This document shows, in pieces, positions 52,027 to 61,174 of a stretch of 64,000 bases of DNA; position 1 is the first letter of the stretch, and each line of letters begins with the position of its first letter. The DNA is from CAILZL01 sp050248275 (GTDB lineage Bacteria; Pseudomonadota; Gammaproteobacteria; Steroidobacterales; Steroidobacteraceae). The DNA lies in assembly GCA_050248275.1 (NCBI GenBank), contig JBFWSR010000009.1, positions 1-64,000 on the forward strand, written 5' to 3'. The translations under genes and the position numbers were made by a program. Under the pieces are notes generated by a model that was not told the DNA's origin, did not search any database, and saw only the letters and a program-made list of their open reading frames with translations.

Positions 52027-52473
52027 TCACTCGGTGGAAATCGGTTGCATGTCATGCTGCAAGGCTGCCTGCAGCGTATGCCAGCACAGGCTGGCGCATT
52101 TCACGCGTGCGGGAAATTCACGTACACCGGACAGGGCGCCCAGCTTGCCCAGTGACATGGGATCGATGCTGGAATCATGCTGTGTCAGCAGCTCATGGAC
52201 TTTGGCATGCAGTGCATTGAATTCGGTCACCGACTTGCCGCGCACGGCTTCGGTCATCAATGACGCGGAAGCCACCGAAATGGCGCAACCGCTGCCTTCA
52301 AACTTTACTTCGTCGATCCTGTCGCCGGCCAGTCTGACCGTGATGCTGAGCTGATCGCCGCACAGAGGGTTGTGGCCATCGGCCTGCGCATCGGCAGGGT
52401 CCAGGCGGCCGAAGTTACGTGGATGCTTGTTGTGATCCACAATCACGTCGCGATAAAGGTCTTTCAGGTCCAT
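52027..52473 (-). CDS. sufU: SufU zinc-dependent sulfurtransferase
   Basis: A 148-residue IscU-like protein. The zinc/sulfur site residues are present: Cys and Asp in NPLCGDQL, Cys in GSGCAISVASASLM, and Cys in RVKCASLCWHT. The insertion between the second and third cysteines marks the SufU rather than IscU subtype. SufU accepts persulfide from SufS and passes it to SufBCD. It replaces SufE here; no sufE or sufA is in the operon. It starts two bases after sufS. Confidence 0.94.
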   Translation of the reverse strand: MDLKDLYRDVIVDHNKHPRNFGRLDPADAQADGHNPLCGDQLSITVRLAGDRIDEVKFEGSGCAISVASASLMTEAVRGKSVTEFNALHAKVHELLTQHDSSIDPMSLGKLGALSGVREFPARVKCASLCWHTLQAALQHDMQPISTE

Positions 52474-52475
52474 GG

Positions 52476-53732
52476 TCAGCCCATCACATCGCGCGCGCGA
52501 CCGAGTGCGGTCACCAGCCGGTCGATCTCGTCGAAGGTGTTGTAGAAGGCAAAGGAAGCACGCGCCGTGGCAGGAATGCGATAGAAACTCATCACCGGCA
52601 TGGCGCAGTGATGGCCGGTACGAATGGCGACTCCTTCGGTATCCAGAATCGTGCCCAGGTCATGCGGATGAATGCCGTCCATCACGAACGAAACGACGGC
52701 AGCCTTATGCGGCGCAGTACCGACGATGCGCAGGCCTTCGACCCGGCCGAGCTGTTGGGTGGCATGATGCAACAGCTGCTGTTCATAGGCGGCAATGTTG
52801 TCCATGCCCAGGTCATTGAGATAACGCAGCGCAGCGGCCAGACCGATGGCGCCGGCAATATGCGGCGTGCCGGCTTCGAATTTCCACGGCAGCTGATTGT
52901 AGGTGGTCTTCTCGAAACTGACGGTGAGAATCATGTCGCCACCGCCTTGCCAGGGAGGCATGGCCTGCAGCAAGGCTTCGCGGCCATACAGCACGCCCAT
53001 GCCGGTCGGTCCGCATAGCTTGTGGGCCGAGAAGCAATAGAAATCGCAATCCAGTTTCCGTACATCCACCACGCCATGAGGAATGGCCTGCGCGCCATCG
53101 AGCAGCACCGGCACGCCATGGCGCTTGGCCACTGCAATGAATTTTTCCACCGGCACAATCGTGCCCAGCGCATTGGAGACATGCGCCAGGGCCAGCAGCC
53201 TGGTGCGTGGGCCGATCAGTTGTTCGAAGATGGCAAAATCCACTTCACCCTGCTGAGAGATCGGAATCACCTTGAGCACGGCGCCGGTATGCTGACAGAC
53301 CTGCTGCCAGGGAACGATGTTGGCGTGATGTTCCAGGGCGGAAATCAGGATTTCATCGCCGGGTTGCACGCGCGGACGCACAAAGCTTTCGGCCACCAGG
53401 TTGATCGCTTCGGTCGTGCCGCGCGTAAAGATCACTTCCCTGGTGGAATGTGCATTGATGAAGCGACGTACTTCTTCGCGTGCCCCTTCGAACTGATCGG
53501 TGGCGCGTTGACTCAGGGCATGTACGCCCCGATGCACATTGGCGTGATCCTTCTGGTAATACTGACTGATCGCATTGATGACCGATTGCGGATGCTGGCT
53601 GGACGCGGCGTTGTCCAGATACACCAGCGGATGACCGTTCACCTGCTGGTGCAGGATGGGAAAATCCGCGCGAATGCTGGCGACGCTGCGCTCGCCGACG
53701 CGTGCAATCGGCTCTTTGATGTGCGCGTTCAT
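52476..53732 (-). CDS. sufS: Cysteine desulfurase SufS
   Basis: 418 residues from ATG 53732; the open frame upstream lies inside sufD and is not conserved. The PLP lysine is in FSAHKLCGPTGMG and the persulfide cysteine in RTGHHCAMPVM. YLDNAASSQHP and FTRGTTEAINLVA are typical of the class II (SufS) group. It removes sulfur from cysteine for cluster assembly. The ATG overlaps the sufD stop by four bases. Confidence 0.96.
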   Translation of the reverse strand: MNAHIKEPIARVGERSVASIRADFPILHQQVNGHPLVYLDNAASSQHPQSVINAISQYYQKDHANVHRGVHALSQRATDQFEGAREEVRRFINAHSTREVIFTRGTTEAINLVAESFVRPRVQPGDEILISALEHHANIVPWQQVCQHTGAVLKVIPISQQGEVDFAIFEQLIGPRTRLLALAHVSNALGTIVPVEKFIAVAKRHGVPVLLDGAQAIPHGVVDVRKLDCDFYCFSAHKLCGPTGMGVLYGREALLQAMPPWQGGGDMILTVSFEKTTYNQLPWKFEAGTPHIAGAIGLAAALRYLNDLGMDNIAAYEQQLLHHATQQLGRVEGLRIVGTAPHKAAVVSFVMDGIHPHDLGTILDTEGVAIRTGHHCAMPVMSFYRIPATARASFAFYNTFDEIDRLVTALGRARDVMG

Positions 53733-55030
53733 AGACCGGTTTCCAGTTGTGCGCCGAAGCGTGCATGGCCTGCCACGGTCAGTTGCTCGCGTAACTCGGC
53801 CACAGGCAACTGCGCAATGATGTGGTCGGCAAAGGCATGAGTGAGCAGCGCGCGCGCCTGAGCTGCATCCAGTCCGCGCGAGCGCAGATAGAACAGGGCG
53901 TTGGCGTCCAACTGGCCGACGGTGGCGCCATGCGCGCACTTCACGTCGTCGTTATAGATTTCCAGTTCCGGTTTGGTATCGATCTCCGCCGTGTTGGCCA
54001 GCAACAGATTGCGGCTGCTTTGTTGCGCATCGGTCTTGATGGCTTTCTCGCGCACCACCACCTTGCCGTTGAACACCACGCGGCCGCGCTGATCGGCAAT
54101 GCCTCGATAGTCCTCGTCGCTGTTGGTATGGGGCACGCAATGTTCAACACGGGTATGGGTATCGTGATGCTGGTTGCCGCTGGCGAATTGCAAGCCGTTC
54201 AGGGTGACATGGGCCGCCGCGCCCTGCAGAAAGGCATTGATATCTACGCGCGCCACGGCGGCGCCGAAGTTGATTACATGGCTGGTCAGCGTGGCATGTG
54301 CCGCCAGCTCGGCATGCAGCAGGCCGATGTTGAAGCTGCTGTTGTTTTCGTTCTGGATGCGGCAGTGATCGAGTTGCGCGTTGTCAGCCAGATGTATGGT
54401 CGTGACCGTGTTGTTGAAGTGCGCTGTTTTACCTTCACCCAGATACTGTTCGATGACGCACAGCTGGCTATGCCGATGGGCGCGAATCGCTATGCGTGGA
54501 TGCGCCATTAAACTGTGTCCCTGGTTGTTCCAGACAAAACTCAGGAACAGGGGCTTGTCCAGGATCAGGTTGTCGGCGGCTTCGATCAAGACGCCATCCT
54601 GGGTCAGTGCAGTGTTCAGTGCCGCAAAGCGATCTGAATCGTTGGCGGCAATGGTCAGGGCTGCCGTCAATGCATCGACATCGGTTCTTTGTAACTCGGC
54701 CAGTGTGCGGATGCGTAGTCCATCCTGTTTGGGCAGCATCGACTTGTCGGCGCGGTAATGGCCATCGACAAATATCAATTGATAAGCGTTTGCCGGCAGT
54801 GTTGGTTGCAGGATGCACGCCGTATCCGGCTGGCCTGTGCCAAATTCACGGGATTCCAGACGGCGTAGGTTGGTGTATTTCCAGAGTTCATCGCGGGTCG
54901 TGGGAAAGCCGCGCTGCAGGAATGTCGCAAATGCCTGCTGGCGTACCGGCATGGCAGCGCCTGCCTGCTGCGCGAATGCAGCCTGCAAGCGGCTTACGGA
55001 AGCGGGCAGGGTATCGGCAGCGGCACTCAT
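53729..55030 (-). CDS. sufD: Fe-S cluster assembly scaffold subunit SufD
   Basis: A 433-residue beta-helix protein that forms the SufBC2D complex. The C-terminal half has the diagnostic DYRGIADQRGRVVFNGKV and the IYNDDVKCAHGATVG segment with the conserved His. The N-terminal half (FATFLQRGFPTTRDELWKYTNL) is also typical. The ATG overlaps the sufC stop by four bases. Length is normal for gammaproteobacteria. Confidence 0.95.
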   Translation of the reverse strand: MSAAADTLPASVSRLQAAFAQQAGAAMPVRQQAFATFLQRGFPTTRDELWKYTNLRRLESREFGTGQPDTACILQPTLPANAYQLIFVDGHYRADKSMLPKQDGLRIRTLAELQRTDVDALTAALTIAANDSDRFAALNTALTQDGVLIEAADNLILDKPLFLSFVWNNQGHSLMAHPRIAIRAHRHSQLCVIEQYLGEGKTAHFNNTVTTIHLADNAQLDHCRIQNENNSSFNIGLLHAELAAHATLTSHVINFGAAVARVDINAFLQGAAAHVTLNGLQFASGNQHHDTHTRVEHCVPHTNSDEDYRGIADQRGRVVFNGKVVVREKAIKTDAQQSSRNLLLANTAEIDTKPELEIYNDDVKCAHGATVGQLDANALFYLRSRGLDAAQARALLTHAFADHIIAQLPVAELREQLTVAGHARFGAQLETGL

Positions 55031-55797
55031 GCTCGCGCCACCTCTTGATGAGTATCGGCATGTGTCAGCCAGTCATAGCCACGCTTTTCCAGTTCCAGCG
55101 CCAGTGACTTGTCGCCGGACTTGATGATCTGGCCACCGGCCAGCACATGCACATAGTCAGGGGTGATGTAATCGAGCAGGCGTTGATAGTGCGTGACCAT
55201 GACGATGGCGCGGTCGGCGCTGCGCAGGCTGTTGACGCCATTTGCGACGACACGCAGTGCATCAATGTCGAGGCCCGAGTCGGTTTCATCGAGTAATGCC
55301 AGCCTGGGTTCGAGCACCGCCATTTGTAGAATTTCATTGCGCTTCTTTTCACCGCCGGAGAAGCCTTCGTTTACGCCGCGATTCAGGAAGCTTTCATCCA
55401 TCTGCATCAGCTTCATTTTGTCCTTGATCAGCGTCAGGAACTCGAAAGCATCCAGTTCGGGCAGGCCACGATGCTTGCGAACGGCATTGAGTCCCGCCTT
55501 GAGCAGATAGACATTGTTCACACCGGGAATCTCCACCGGATATTGCAGCGCCAGGAACACGCCTTCGCGCGCCCGTTCTTCGGGCAGCAGTTCCAGTAAG
55601 TTTTTACCGTTGTAAGTGATGCTGCCGCTGGTGACTTCATAGCCGTCACGTCCCGCCAGCACCTGCGACAACGTGCTCTTGCCGGAACCGTTCGGCCCCA
55701 TCACGGCATGCACTTCGCCGGCGTTTACTTCCAGCGAGATGCCTTTGAGAATCTGTCTGTCGCCTGCATTCACATGCAGGTTTTTGATGCTTAACAC
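55027..55797 (-). CDS. sufC: Fe-S cluster assembly ATPase SufC
   Basis: A 256-residue ABC-type ATPase, cytosolic. Walker A is GPNGSGKST, the signature EGFSGGEKKRNEILQ and Walker B LALLDETDSGLD; the TDSGLDIDAL stretch is specific to SufC. ATP-driven dimerisation reshapes SufB and SufD for cluster assembly. It starts 30 bases after sufB. Confidence 0.97.
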   Translation of the reverse strand: MLSIKNLHVNAGDRQILKGISLEVNAGEVHAVMGPNGSGKSTLSQVLAGRDGYEVTSGSITYNGKNLLELLPEERAREGVFLALQYPVEIPGVNNVYLLKAGLNAVRKHRGLPELDAFEFLTLIKDKMKLMQMDESFLNRGVNEGFSGGEKKRNEILQMAVLEPRLALLDETDSGLDIDALRVVANGVNSLRSADRAIVMVTHYQRLLDYITPDYVHVLAGGQIIKSGDKSLALELEKRGYDWLTHADTHQEVARA

Positions 55798-55827
55798 TGC
55801 TCGATACCTTTCAATTCAGAAACTCGA

Positions 55828-57276
55828 TTAACCAACCGCGCCTTCCAGGCTGACCGACAACAGGTTCTGCGCTTCCACCGCGAATTCCATCGGCAGTTCC
55901 TTGAACACGGCCTTGCAGAAGCCATTGACGATCATGCTGACCGCGTCTTCCTGCGAAATGCCGCGACTGCGGCAATAGAACAGCTGATCGTCGCTGATCT
56001 TGGAAGTACTGGCTTCGTGTTCGACGGAGGCGGTGGCGTTCTTCACTTCCATATAGGGGAAGGTGTGCGCGCCGCAGCGATCGCCCATCAGCAGGGAATC
56101 GCACTGTGTGTGATTGCGCGCGCCTTCCGCGCTGGCCAGAATCTTGACCAGACCGCGATAGCTGTTCTGGCCATGACCGGCGGAAATGCCCTTGGAGACA
56201 ATGGTGCTCCTGGTGTTGCGGCCGATGTGGATCATTTTGGTGCCGGTGTCGGCCTGCTGATAGTGGTTGGTCAGCGCCACTGAATAGAATTCGCCCACCG
56301 AGTTGTCGCCGGTCAGGACGCAGCTGGGATATTTCCAGGTGATGGCCGAGCCGGTTTCCACCTGTGTCCAGCTGATCTTGGCATTGGCACCACGGCATTC
56401 GCCGCGCTTGGTGACGAAGTTGTAAATGCCGCCCACGCCGTTTTCATCGCCGGGATACCAGTTCTGCACGGTGGAGTATTTGATGTTGGCGTCTTGCAGC
56501 GCGATCAATTCCACCACCGCGGCATGCAACTGGTTTTCATCCCGCATGGGGGCGGTACAACCTTCCAGATAACTGACCGTCGCGCCTTCATCGGCAATGA
56601 TCAAGGTGCGCTCGAATTGTCCGGTGTTGGCGGCGTTGATGCGGAAGTAGGTGGACAGCTCCATCGGGCAACGCACGCCTTTTGGCACATAGACGAACGA
56701 CCCATCGGTGAACACCGCCGAGTTCAAGGCGGCAAAGTAGTTGTCCCCCTGCGGCACCACGCTGCCCAGATACTGCTCGATCAATTCGGGATGCGTCTGT
56801 ACGGCATCCGAGAACGAGCAGAACACCACGCCGGCTTTGGCCAGACGATCCTTGAAAGTGGTGGCGACGGATACGCTGTCAAATACTGCATCCACCGCCA
56901 CGCCGGCGAGGCGGGCGCGTTCATGCAGCGGAATGCCCAGCTTGTCGTAGGTTTCCAGCAGTTTGGGATCGACTTCTTCCAGGCTCTTGGGCGCGTCGGC
57001 CCGGGCCTTGGGCGCCGAGTAATAAGAGATGGCCTGATAATCAATCGGCGCAATCTTTACATGCGCCCAGTCCGGCGATTTCATGGTCAGCCAGTGGCGA
57101 TAAGCCTGCAGACGCCATTGCAACAGGAACGCGGGTTCTTTCTTGATGAGCGAAATCCTGCGGATGACGTCTTCATCCAGGCCCGGCGGCACGGTGTCCG
57201 ATTCAATATCGGTCACGAAGCCGTGGCGATATTTCTGGGTGACCAGCGATTCGAGGTCTTGTGGTTTGGTAGACAT
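55828..57276 (-). CDS. sufB: Fe-S cluster assembly scaffold subunit SufB
   Basis: 482 residues, the standard length. The scaffold cysteine and the interface region are in EHEASTSKISDDQLFYCRSR-type sequence near residue 425, followed by NGFCKAVFKELPMEF. VPPGLDEDVI and WAHVKIAPIDYQAI sit in the N-terminal part. It assembles [4Fe-4S] with SufC and SufD. The gene begins two bases after the regulator, so the regulator and the assembly genes share a transcript. Confidence 0.97.
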   Translation of the reverse strand: MSTKPQDLESLVTQKYRHGFVTDIESDTVPPGLDEDVIRRISLIKKEPAFLLQWRLQAYRHWLTMKSPDWAHVKIAPIDYQAISYYSAPKARADAPKSLEEVDPKLLETYDKLGIPLHERARLAGVAVDAVFDSVSVATTFKDRLAKAGVVFCSFSDAVQTHPELIEQYLGSVVPQGDNYFAALNSAVFTDGSFVYVPKGVRCPMELSTYFRINAANTGQFERTLIIADEGATVSYLEGCTAPMRDENQLHAAVVELIALQDANIKYSTVQNWYPGDENGVGGIYNFVTKRGECRGANAKISWTQVETGSAITWKYPSCVLTGDNSVGEFYSVALTNHYQQADTGTKMIHIGRNTRSTIVSKGISAGHGQNSYRGLVKILASAEGARNHTQCDSLLMGDRCGAHTFPYMEVKNATASVEHEASTSKISDDQLFYCRSRGISQEDAVSMIVNGFCKAVFKELPMEFAVEAQNLLSVSLEGAVG

Positions 57277-57278
57277 GG

Positions 57279-57761
57279 CTAGCGTGGTCGGGGCATGCGT
57301 GTGAGTGGCATCGCAGCGGCGCGTGCCGGGTTTAAATCAAGGGCATGTAACGATGCGCGTTCCAGGCCGGCCAGTTGCGACAGTGAAACATCGTTCAGCG
57401 CACGGTGAATGGCAGTGTTGACGCGTTGCCAGGAATGACCCACATGACAACTGCCGGCAATGGAACAGTTACTGTGCGCGCTGCTGCATTCGGTGAGCGC
57501 AAACGGACCTTCCAGCGCATCGAGAATGGCTGCGGCAGTAATCTTGGCTGCCGGTTTGGCCAATTGGTAGCCGCCATGACTGCCGCGCCCGGAACTCACC
57601 AGACCGCCTCGATGAAGTTTCTTCAATAATTTACTGACCGTGGTCGGGCTCAAACGCGTCCGCTCCGCCAGTTCCGTCGCGGTGTACAGGCGGTCGTCGC
57701 CCGTGGCCAGGCACGCAAGGATCACGGTGGCGTAGTCGGTGAGTTTGCTGATGCGCAGCAC
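57279..57761 (-). CDS. Rrf2-family SUF system regulator
   Basis: 160 residues from GTG 57761 (LRISKLTDYATVILA). The ATG at 57833 is rejected because its ATGACA coincides with the predicted -35. The winged HTH is at about residues 25-65 (TATELAERTRLSPTTVSKLLKKL, GYQLAKP). Three cysteines at 92, 99 and 105 (ECSSAHSNCSIAGSC), with His109 nearby, should bind an Fe-S cluster, as in IscR. The protein would sense cluster status and control its own operon. Which genes it represses or activates is inferred. Confidence 0.9.
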   Translation of the reverse strand: MLRISKLTDYATVILACLATGDDRLYTATELAERTRLSPTTVSKLLKKLHRGGLVSSGRGSHGGYQLAKPAAKITAAAILDALEGPFALTECSSAHSNCSIAGSCHVGHSWQRVNTAIHRALNDVSLSQLAGLERASLHALDLNPARAAAMPLTRMPRPR

Positions 57762-57797
57762 AGTGATTCGTCCAGTTAATTGCGAGTCAGGAAGAAT

Positions 57798-57833
57798 TGG
57801 GACCATTTTAGTACTGATTGAAGCGTCTGTCAT
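57798..57833 (-). promoter_or_regulatory. Candidate suf operon promoter
   Basis: On the minus strand ATGACA (57828-57833) and TAAAAT (57805-57810) are separated by 17 bases. Transcription would start near 57798, giving a 37-base leader before the GTG at 57761. Both hexamers match the sigma-70 consensus at five of six positions. Confidence 0.6.
57801..57814. promoter_or_regulatory. Candidate IscR-type operator in the suf promoter
   Basis: GACCATTTTAGTAC resembles the GACTA...TAGTC core of IscR type 1 sites, with one mismatch and one extra base in the arms. It covers the -10 of the predicted suf promoter. Binding by the Rrf2 protein encoded next to it is inferred. Confidence 0.4.
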
Positions 57834-57987
57834 CCTTGGTGACTACTTTGAGTATTAAAAAACGCGTCCGATGCGGTTCGATTGCGCGCCGCGGTCATGC
57901 GAATCATTTGTTATCCTAGCCACCCGACAAACCGTCTGAATCAGCCGGAGTTGCCGTTCTCGCTGAGAGCTCGGGTCAAAAGCACAA

Positions 57988-58803
57988 GTGTTAAACGAAA
58001 ATCCAACAACTACCGACAACCTGGTTGATATTCACGACGTTCACTACTCGGTGGGCGGCAGGGAAATTTTCAAGGGACTGACGCTGAGTGTCCCACGAGG
58101 CAAGATCACGGCCATCATGGGGCCCAGCGGCACCGGCAAGACCACGCTGCTGCGTCTGATCACCGGTCAGATCCGTCCCACCCGCGGGCAGGTGCTGGTC
58201 GACGGTCAGGAGGTCGCCAGACTTTCGCGCCGCGATCTGTATGCGCTGCGGCAGCGTATGGGCATGTTGTTCCAGAACGGCGCCTTGCTGACTGACATCA
58301 GTGTGTTTGAAAACGTCGCATTCCCGTTGCGTGAGCACACCCATTTACCCGAACCGCTGATCAAGCATCTGGTGCTGACCAAATTGCAGACCGTTGGCCT
58401 GCGCGGCGCCTGCAAACTCATGCCGCATGAGCTGTCCGGCGGCATGGCCCGGCGTGTGGCGCTGGCGCGGGCAATGGTGCGTGACCCTGAATTACTGATT
58501 TACGACGAGCCGTTTGCGGGGCTTGATCCCATCTCCATGGGCGTGATCCTGCGCCTGTTGCGCAAGGTCAATGACGCTCTGGGCATCACCAGCATCGTGG
58601 TGTCGCATGATGTGGATGAAATCGCGCTGGTGGCGGATCTCAGTTACATCCTGGCAGGCGGCAAGGTGGTGGCATCCGGCAATCCCAAAGCGCTGAAGGA
58701 CGATAAGTCCGAGCTGGTGCGACAGTTCATGAATGGCCTGGCCGATGGCCCGGTGCCGTTTCATTATCCGGCAGCGGATTACCACAGCGAACTGCTGGCC
58801 TGA
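57988..58803 (+). CDS. mlaF: Phospholipid ABC transporter ATP-binding protein MlaF
   Basis: 271 residues from GTG 57988. Walker A is GPSGTGKTT, the signature LSGGMARRVALARA and Walker B LLIYDEPFAGLDP. It energises the MlaFEDB complex that maintains outer-membrane lipid asymmetry. The C-terminal extension (GLADGPVPFHYPAADY) resembles the tail that contacts the neighbouring MlaF and MlaB. It heads the mlaF-E-D-C-B operon, divergent from suf. Confidence 0.96.
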   Translation: MLNENPTTTDNLVDIHDVHYSVGGREIFKGLTLSVPRGKITAIMGPSGTGKTTLLRLITGQIRPTRGQVLVDGQEVARLSRRDLYALRQRMGMLFQNGALLTDISVFENVAFPLREHTHLPEPLIKHLVLTKLQTVGLRGACKLMPHELSGGMARRVALARAMVRDPELLIYDEPFAGLDPISMGVILRLLRKVNDALGITSIVVSHDVDEIALVADLSYILAGGKVVASGNPKALKDDKSELVRQFMNGLADGPVPFHYPAADYHSELLA

Positions 58804-58845
58804 GCGTGCTTCACCCATGATGAAAACTTCAGTGACGGTAGTCTG

Positions 58846-59604
58846 ATGCGCGACATGTTCAATGGTCTTGCCCGCATCCTGGCCGGCATCGGTTCGGTGG
58901 CCCTGTTCTTTGGCCGTATTCTCGGCCAATTGCCGCTGGCCCTGCTGCGGCCACGGCTGGTGATCCACCAGATTCACAATGCAGGCGCCATGTCTCTGGT
59001 GATCATCATGACCTGCGGCCTGTTCGTCGGCATGGTGCTGGGATTGCAGGGTTACGATCTGCTCGAACGCTTTGGCTCTGAAAGCGCGCTGGGCAGCGGC
59101 ACGGCCCTGGCCTTGATCAAGGAACTGGGCCCGGTCATTACTGCGTTGTTGTTTGCCGGTCGAGCCGGCACAGCGCTGGCGTCGGAAATCGGTCTGATGC
59201 GCGCCACCGATCAATTGGTGGCCATGGAGATCATGGCGGTCGATCCCTTTCGTCGCGTTGTGGCGCCGAGGTTTCTGGGCGGCGTCATTGCACTGCCGCT
59301 GTTGACCATGATCTTCGTTGCCATCGGCATTTTTGGTGTGCAACTGGTGGGTGTGCAGCAACTGGGCGTCGATCAAGGCACCTTCTGGTCGCAGATGCGC
59401 AGCAGCGTTGACATTGACGATGTGATGGAAGGCGTCATCAAAGGCTGTGCATTTGGTGTCGTCTGCAGCCTGATCGCCGTCTACGAAGGCTATACCGCCG
59501 AACCGACCGCCGAGGGGGTGGGCCGCGCCAACACGCGCACCGTGGTCAACTCGGCGGTACTTACCCTGATCGTGAATTACATGCTGACAGCGGCGATGCT
59601 GTGA
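58846..59604 (+). CDS. mlaE: Phospholipid ABC transporter permease MlaE
   Basis: 252 residues with about five to six membrane helices. MlaE-family blocks include LVIHQIHNAGAMSLVIIMT, ELGPVITALLFAGRAGTALASEIGLM and VVAPRFLGGVIALPLLTM. The coupling-helix sequence GRAGTALASEIG contacts MlaF. It starts 42 bases after mlaF. Length is slightly short at the N-terminus compared with E. coli but within the family range. Confidence 0.95.
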   Translation: MRDMFNGLARILAGIGSVALFFGRILGQLPLALLRPRLVIHQIHNAGAMSLVIIMTCGLFVGMVLGLQGYDLLERFGSESALGSGTALALIKELGPVITALLFAGRAGTALASEIGLMRATDQLVAMEIMAVDPFRRVVAPRFLGGVIALPLLTMIFVAIGIFGVQLVGVQQLGVDQGTFWSQMRSSVDIDDVMEGVIKGCAFGVVCSLIAVYEGYTAEPTAEGVGRANTRTVVNSAVLTLIVNYMLTAAML

Positions 59605-59622
59605 CTTGCTGAGGATAGATTC

Positions 59623-60114
59623 ATGCAACTACGTGCAACTGAAATCGTGACCGGCCTGTTTGTGCTGCTGGGCTTTGCTGCGCTGTTCTTTCTGGTGACG
59701 CAGATCACCAACAAGGATTTCACGCTCAACAACAAGGCCGGTTATGAACTGGTCGCGAACTTTGAGAACATCGGCAGTCTAAAGGTGGGTGCACCGGTAT
59801 CGATGTCCGGCGTCACGGTGGGACGGGTTGATTCCATCAGCTACGACCAGCAACAGTACAAGGCCGTGGTGCGCATGCATATCGACGCCACCTACAACCG
59901 TATTCCGGAGGACAGCGATGCCAGCATCATGACTTCGGGCCTGCTGGGTGGTCAGTACATCGGCGTGACGGCCGGCGGTTCGGACCAGTATTTCAAGGAT
60001 GGCGGCAAGTTCGAGCTCGTGCAGGATGCGCTGGTGCTGGAGAATCTCATCAATCAACTGGTGGCCAGTTTCGCCGGCAAGAAAAGCGATGCTGCCGAGG
60101 AGTCGAAGCGATGA
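59623..60114 (+). CDS. mlaD: MCE-domain phospholipid-binding protein MlaD
   Basis: 163 residues. One N-terminal membrane helix (residues 8-27) is followed by a single MCE domain (about 40-120): YELVANFENIGSLKVGAPVSMSGVTVGRVDSI. The C-terminal pore-helix region (LVLENLINQLVASF) matches MlaD. The hexamer forms the periplasmic tunnel of the complex. Its end overlaps the mlaC start by four bases. Confidence 0.95.
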   Translation: MQLRATEIVTGLFVLLGFAALFFLVTQITNKDFTLNNKAGYELVANFENIGSLKVGAPVSMSGVTVGRVDSISYDQQQYKAVVRMHIDATYNRIPEDSDASIMTSGLLGGQYIGVTAGGSDQYFKDGGKFELVQDALVLENLINQLVASFAGKKSDAAEESKR

Positions 60115-60779
60115 ACCTGCAACTCATGAAGCACTGTCAACGCTGGTTGTGCGCGCTGAGTCTGTTGCTGATGGGCTTGACCGCTACTGCGTCAACCCAG
60201 GCAGCCGGTGCTGCGCAGGCACCGGATCAATTGATTGAAACCGTTGCCAGACAGGTGTTGACCGATCTGGAAGCCAATCGCGAACTGTACCGCAAGGACT
60301 CCACCAAGCTACGGCAAATGGTCGATAAATATCTGCTGCCGAACTTTGACACCGAATACGCGGCCAGACTGGTGCTTGCCAAGAACTGGCGTACCGCCAC
60401 GGAGCAGCAGCGCAAGGATTTCGTCGAGGCTTTCTATCAGTCGTTGCTGCAGAACTATGGCAATTCGCTGCTGGATTTCACGGCCGACCGCTTGAAAATA
60501 CTGCCATATACGGGCAATCCCTCGGATACCAGCGCTACCGTGCGTACCGAGATTCGACGCGACAATGGTTCAAAAGTCCCGGTGAACTACACGCTGCGCA
60601 AGACCGACGCGGGCTGGAAAGCTTGGGATGTGACGATCGAAGGCGTCTCCTATGTGAAGTCCTTCCGCACCGATTTCGGTACCGAGATTGAACAAAAAGG
60701 TCTGGATGCCGTGATCAAGCGTCTGCAGACACAGCAGCAGGCTGCGCCGGTCGGCACCAACAACAAGAAGAGCGGTTGA
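60111..60779 (+). CDS. mlaC: Periplasmic phospholipid-binding protein MlaC
   Basis: 222 residues with a signal peptide (CQRWLCALSLLLMGLTATAS, cleavage near TQA). The mature part is the Tol_Tol_Ttg2 lipid-binding fold: NRELYRKDSTKLRQMVDKYLLPNFDTEYAARLVLAKNWR and VTIEGVSYVKSFRTDFGTEI. It shuttles phospholipid between the MlaFEDB complex and the outer-membrane MlaA-porin complex. MlaA is not encoded here. Confidence 0.95.
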   Translation: MNLQLMKHCQRWLCALSLLLMGLTATASTQAAGAAQAPDQLIETVARQVLTDLEANRELYRKDSTKLRQMVDKYLLPNFDTEYAARLVLAKNWRTATEQQRKDFVEAFYQSLLQNYGNSLLDFTADRLKILPYTGNPSDTSATVRTEIRRDNGSKVPVNYTLRKTDAGWKAWDVTIEGVSYVKSFRTDFGTEIEQKGLDAVIKRLQTQQQAAPVGTNNKKSG

Positions 60780-60783
60780 AGTC

Positions 60784-61086
60784 ATGTCCAATGCAACACT
60801 GGTGCAGCAGGGCGAGGGACGTTATCTGGTCAATGGTGAACTGAGCTTCGCCACGGTCACCGACTTGCTGCGTCAGAGCCAGGGCCTGTTTGCCGGCGAA
60901 TCCAGCCTGCAACTGGATCTGTCAGGCGTGACGCATGCCGACAGCGCCGGTTTGTCGTTGCTCATTGAATGGCTGCGGCAGGCCAGACTGCAGGGCAAGC
61001 AGCTGCGTTATCTGGCCCTGCCGGCGCAGTTGCAGGCGCTGGCCAATATCAGTGAAGTCAGCGGCCTGCTCAGCCAGTCAGTCTAG
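60784..61086 (+). CDS. mlaB: STAS-domain protein MlaB
   Basis: 100 residues forming one STAS domain. LDLSGVTHADSAGLSLLIEWLR carries the conserved Ser/Thr helix start (DSAGL). It stabilises the MlaF ATPase dimer. It follows mlaC by four bases and closes the mla genes. The same-strand aromatic genes begin 88 bases later. Confidence 0.9.
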   Translation: MSNATLVQQGEGRYLVNGELSFATVTDLLRQSQGLFAGESSLQLDLSGVTHADSAGLSLLIEWLRQARLQGKQLRYLALPAQLQALANISEVSGLLSQSV

Positions 61087-61174
61087 GTATTTGAGGAAGT
61101 AAATTCCGTCGCAACTGAAAGCTTAGTGGCGTAGATTGTCGCTTGCTTATCCTTCCAAAGCAGAGGGTAATCCT

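Noticed and set aside
53733..53939. N-terminal extension of sufS by 69 residues
   Set aside because: It lies within sufD and is not conserved; ATG 53732 begins the typical SufS N-terminus and overlaps the sufD stop by four bases.
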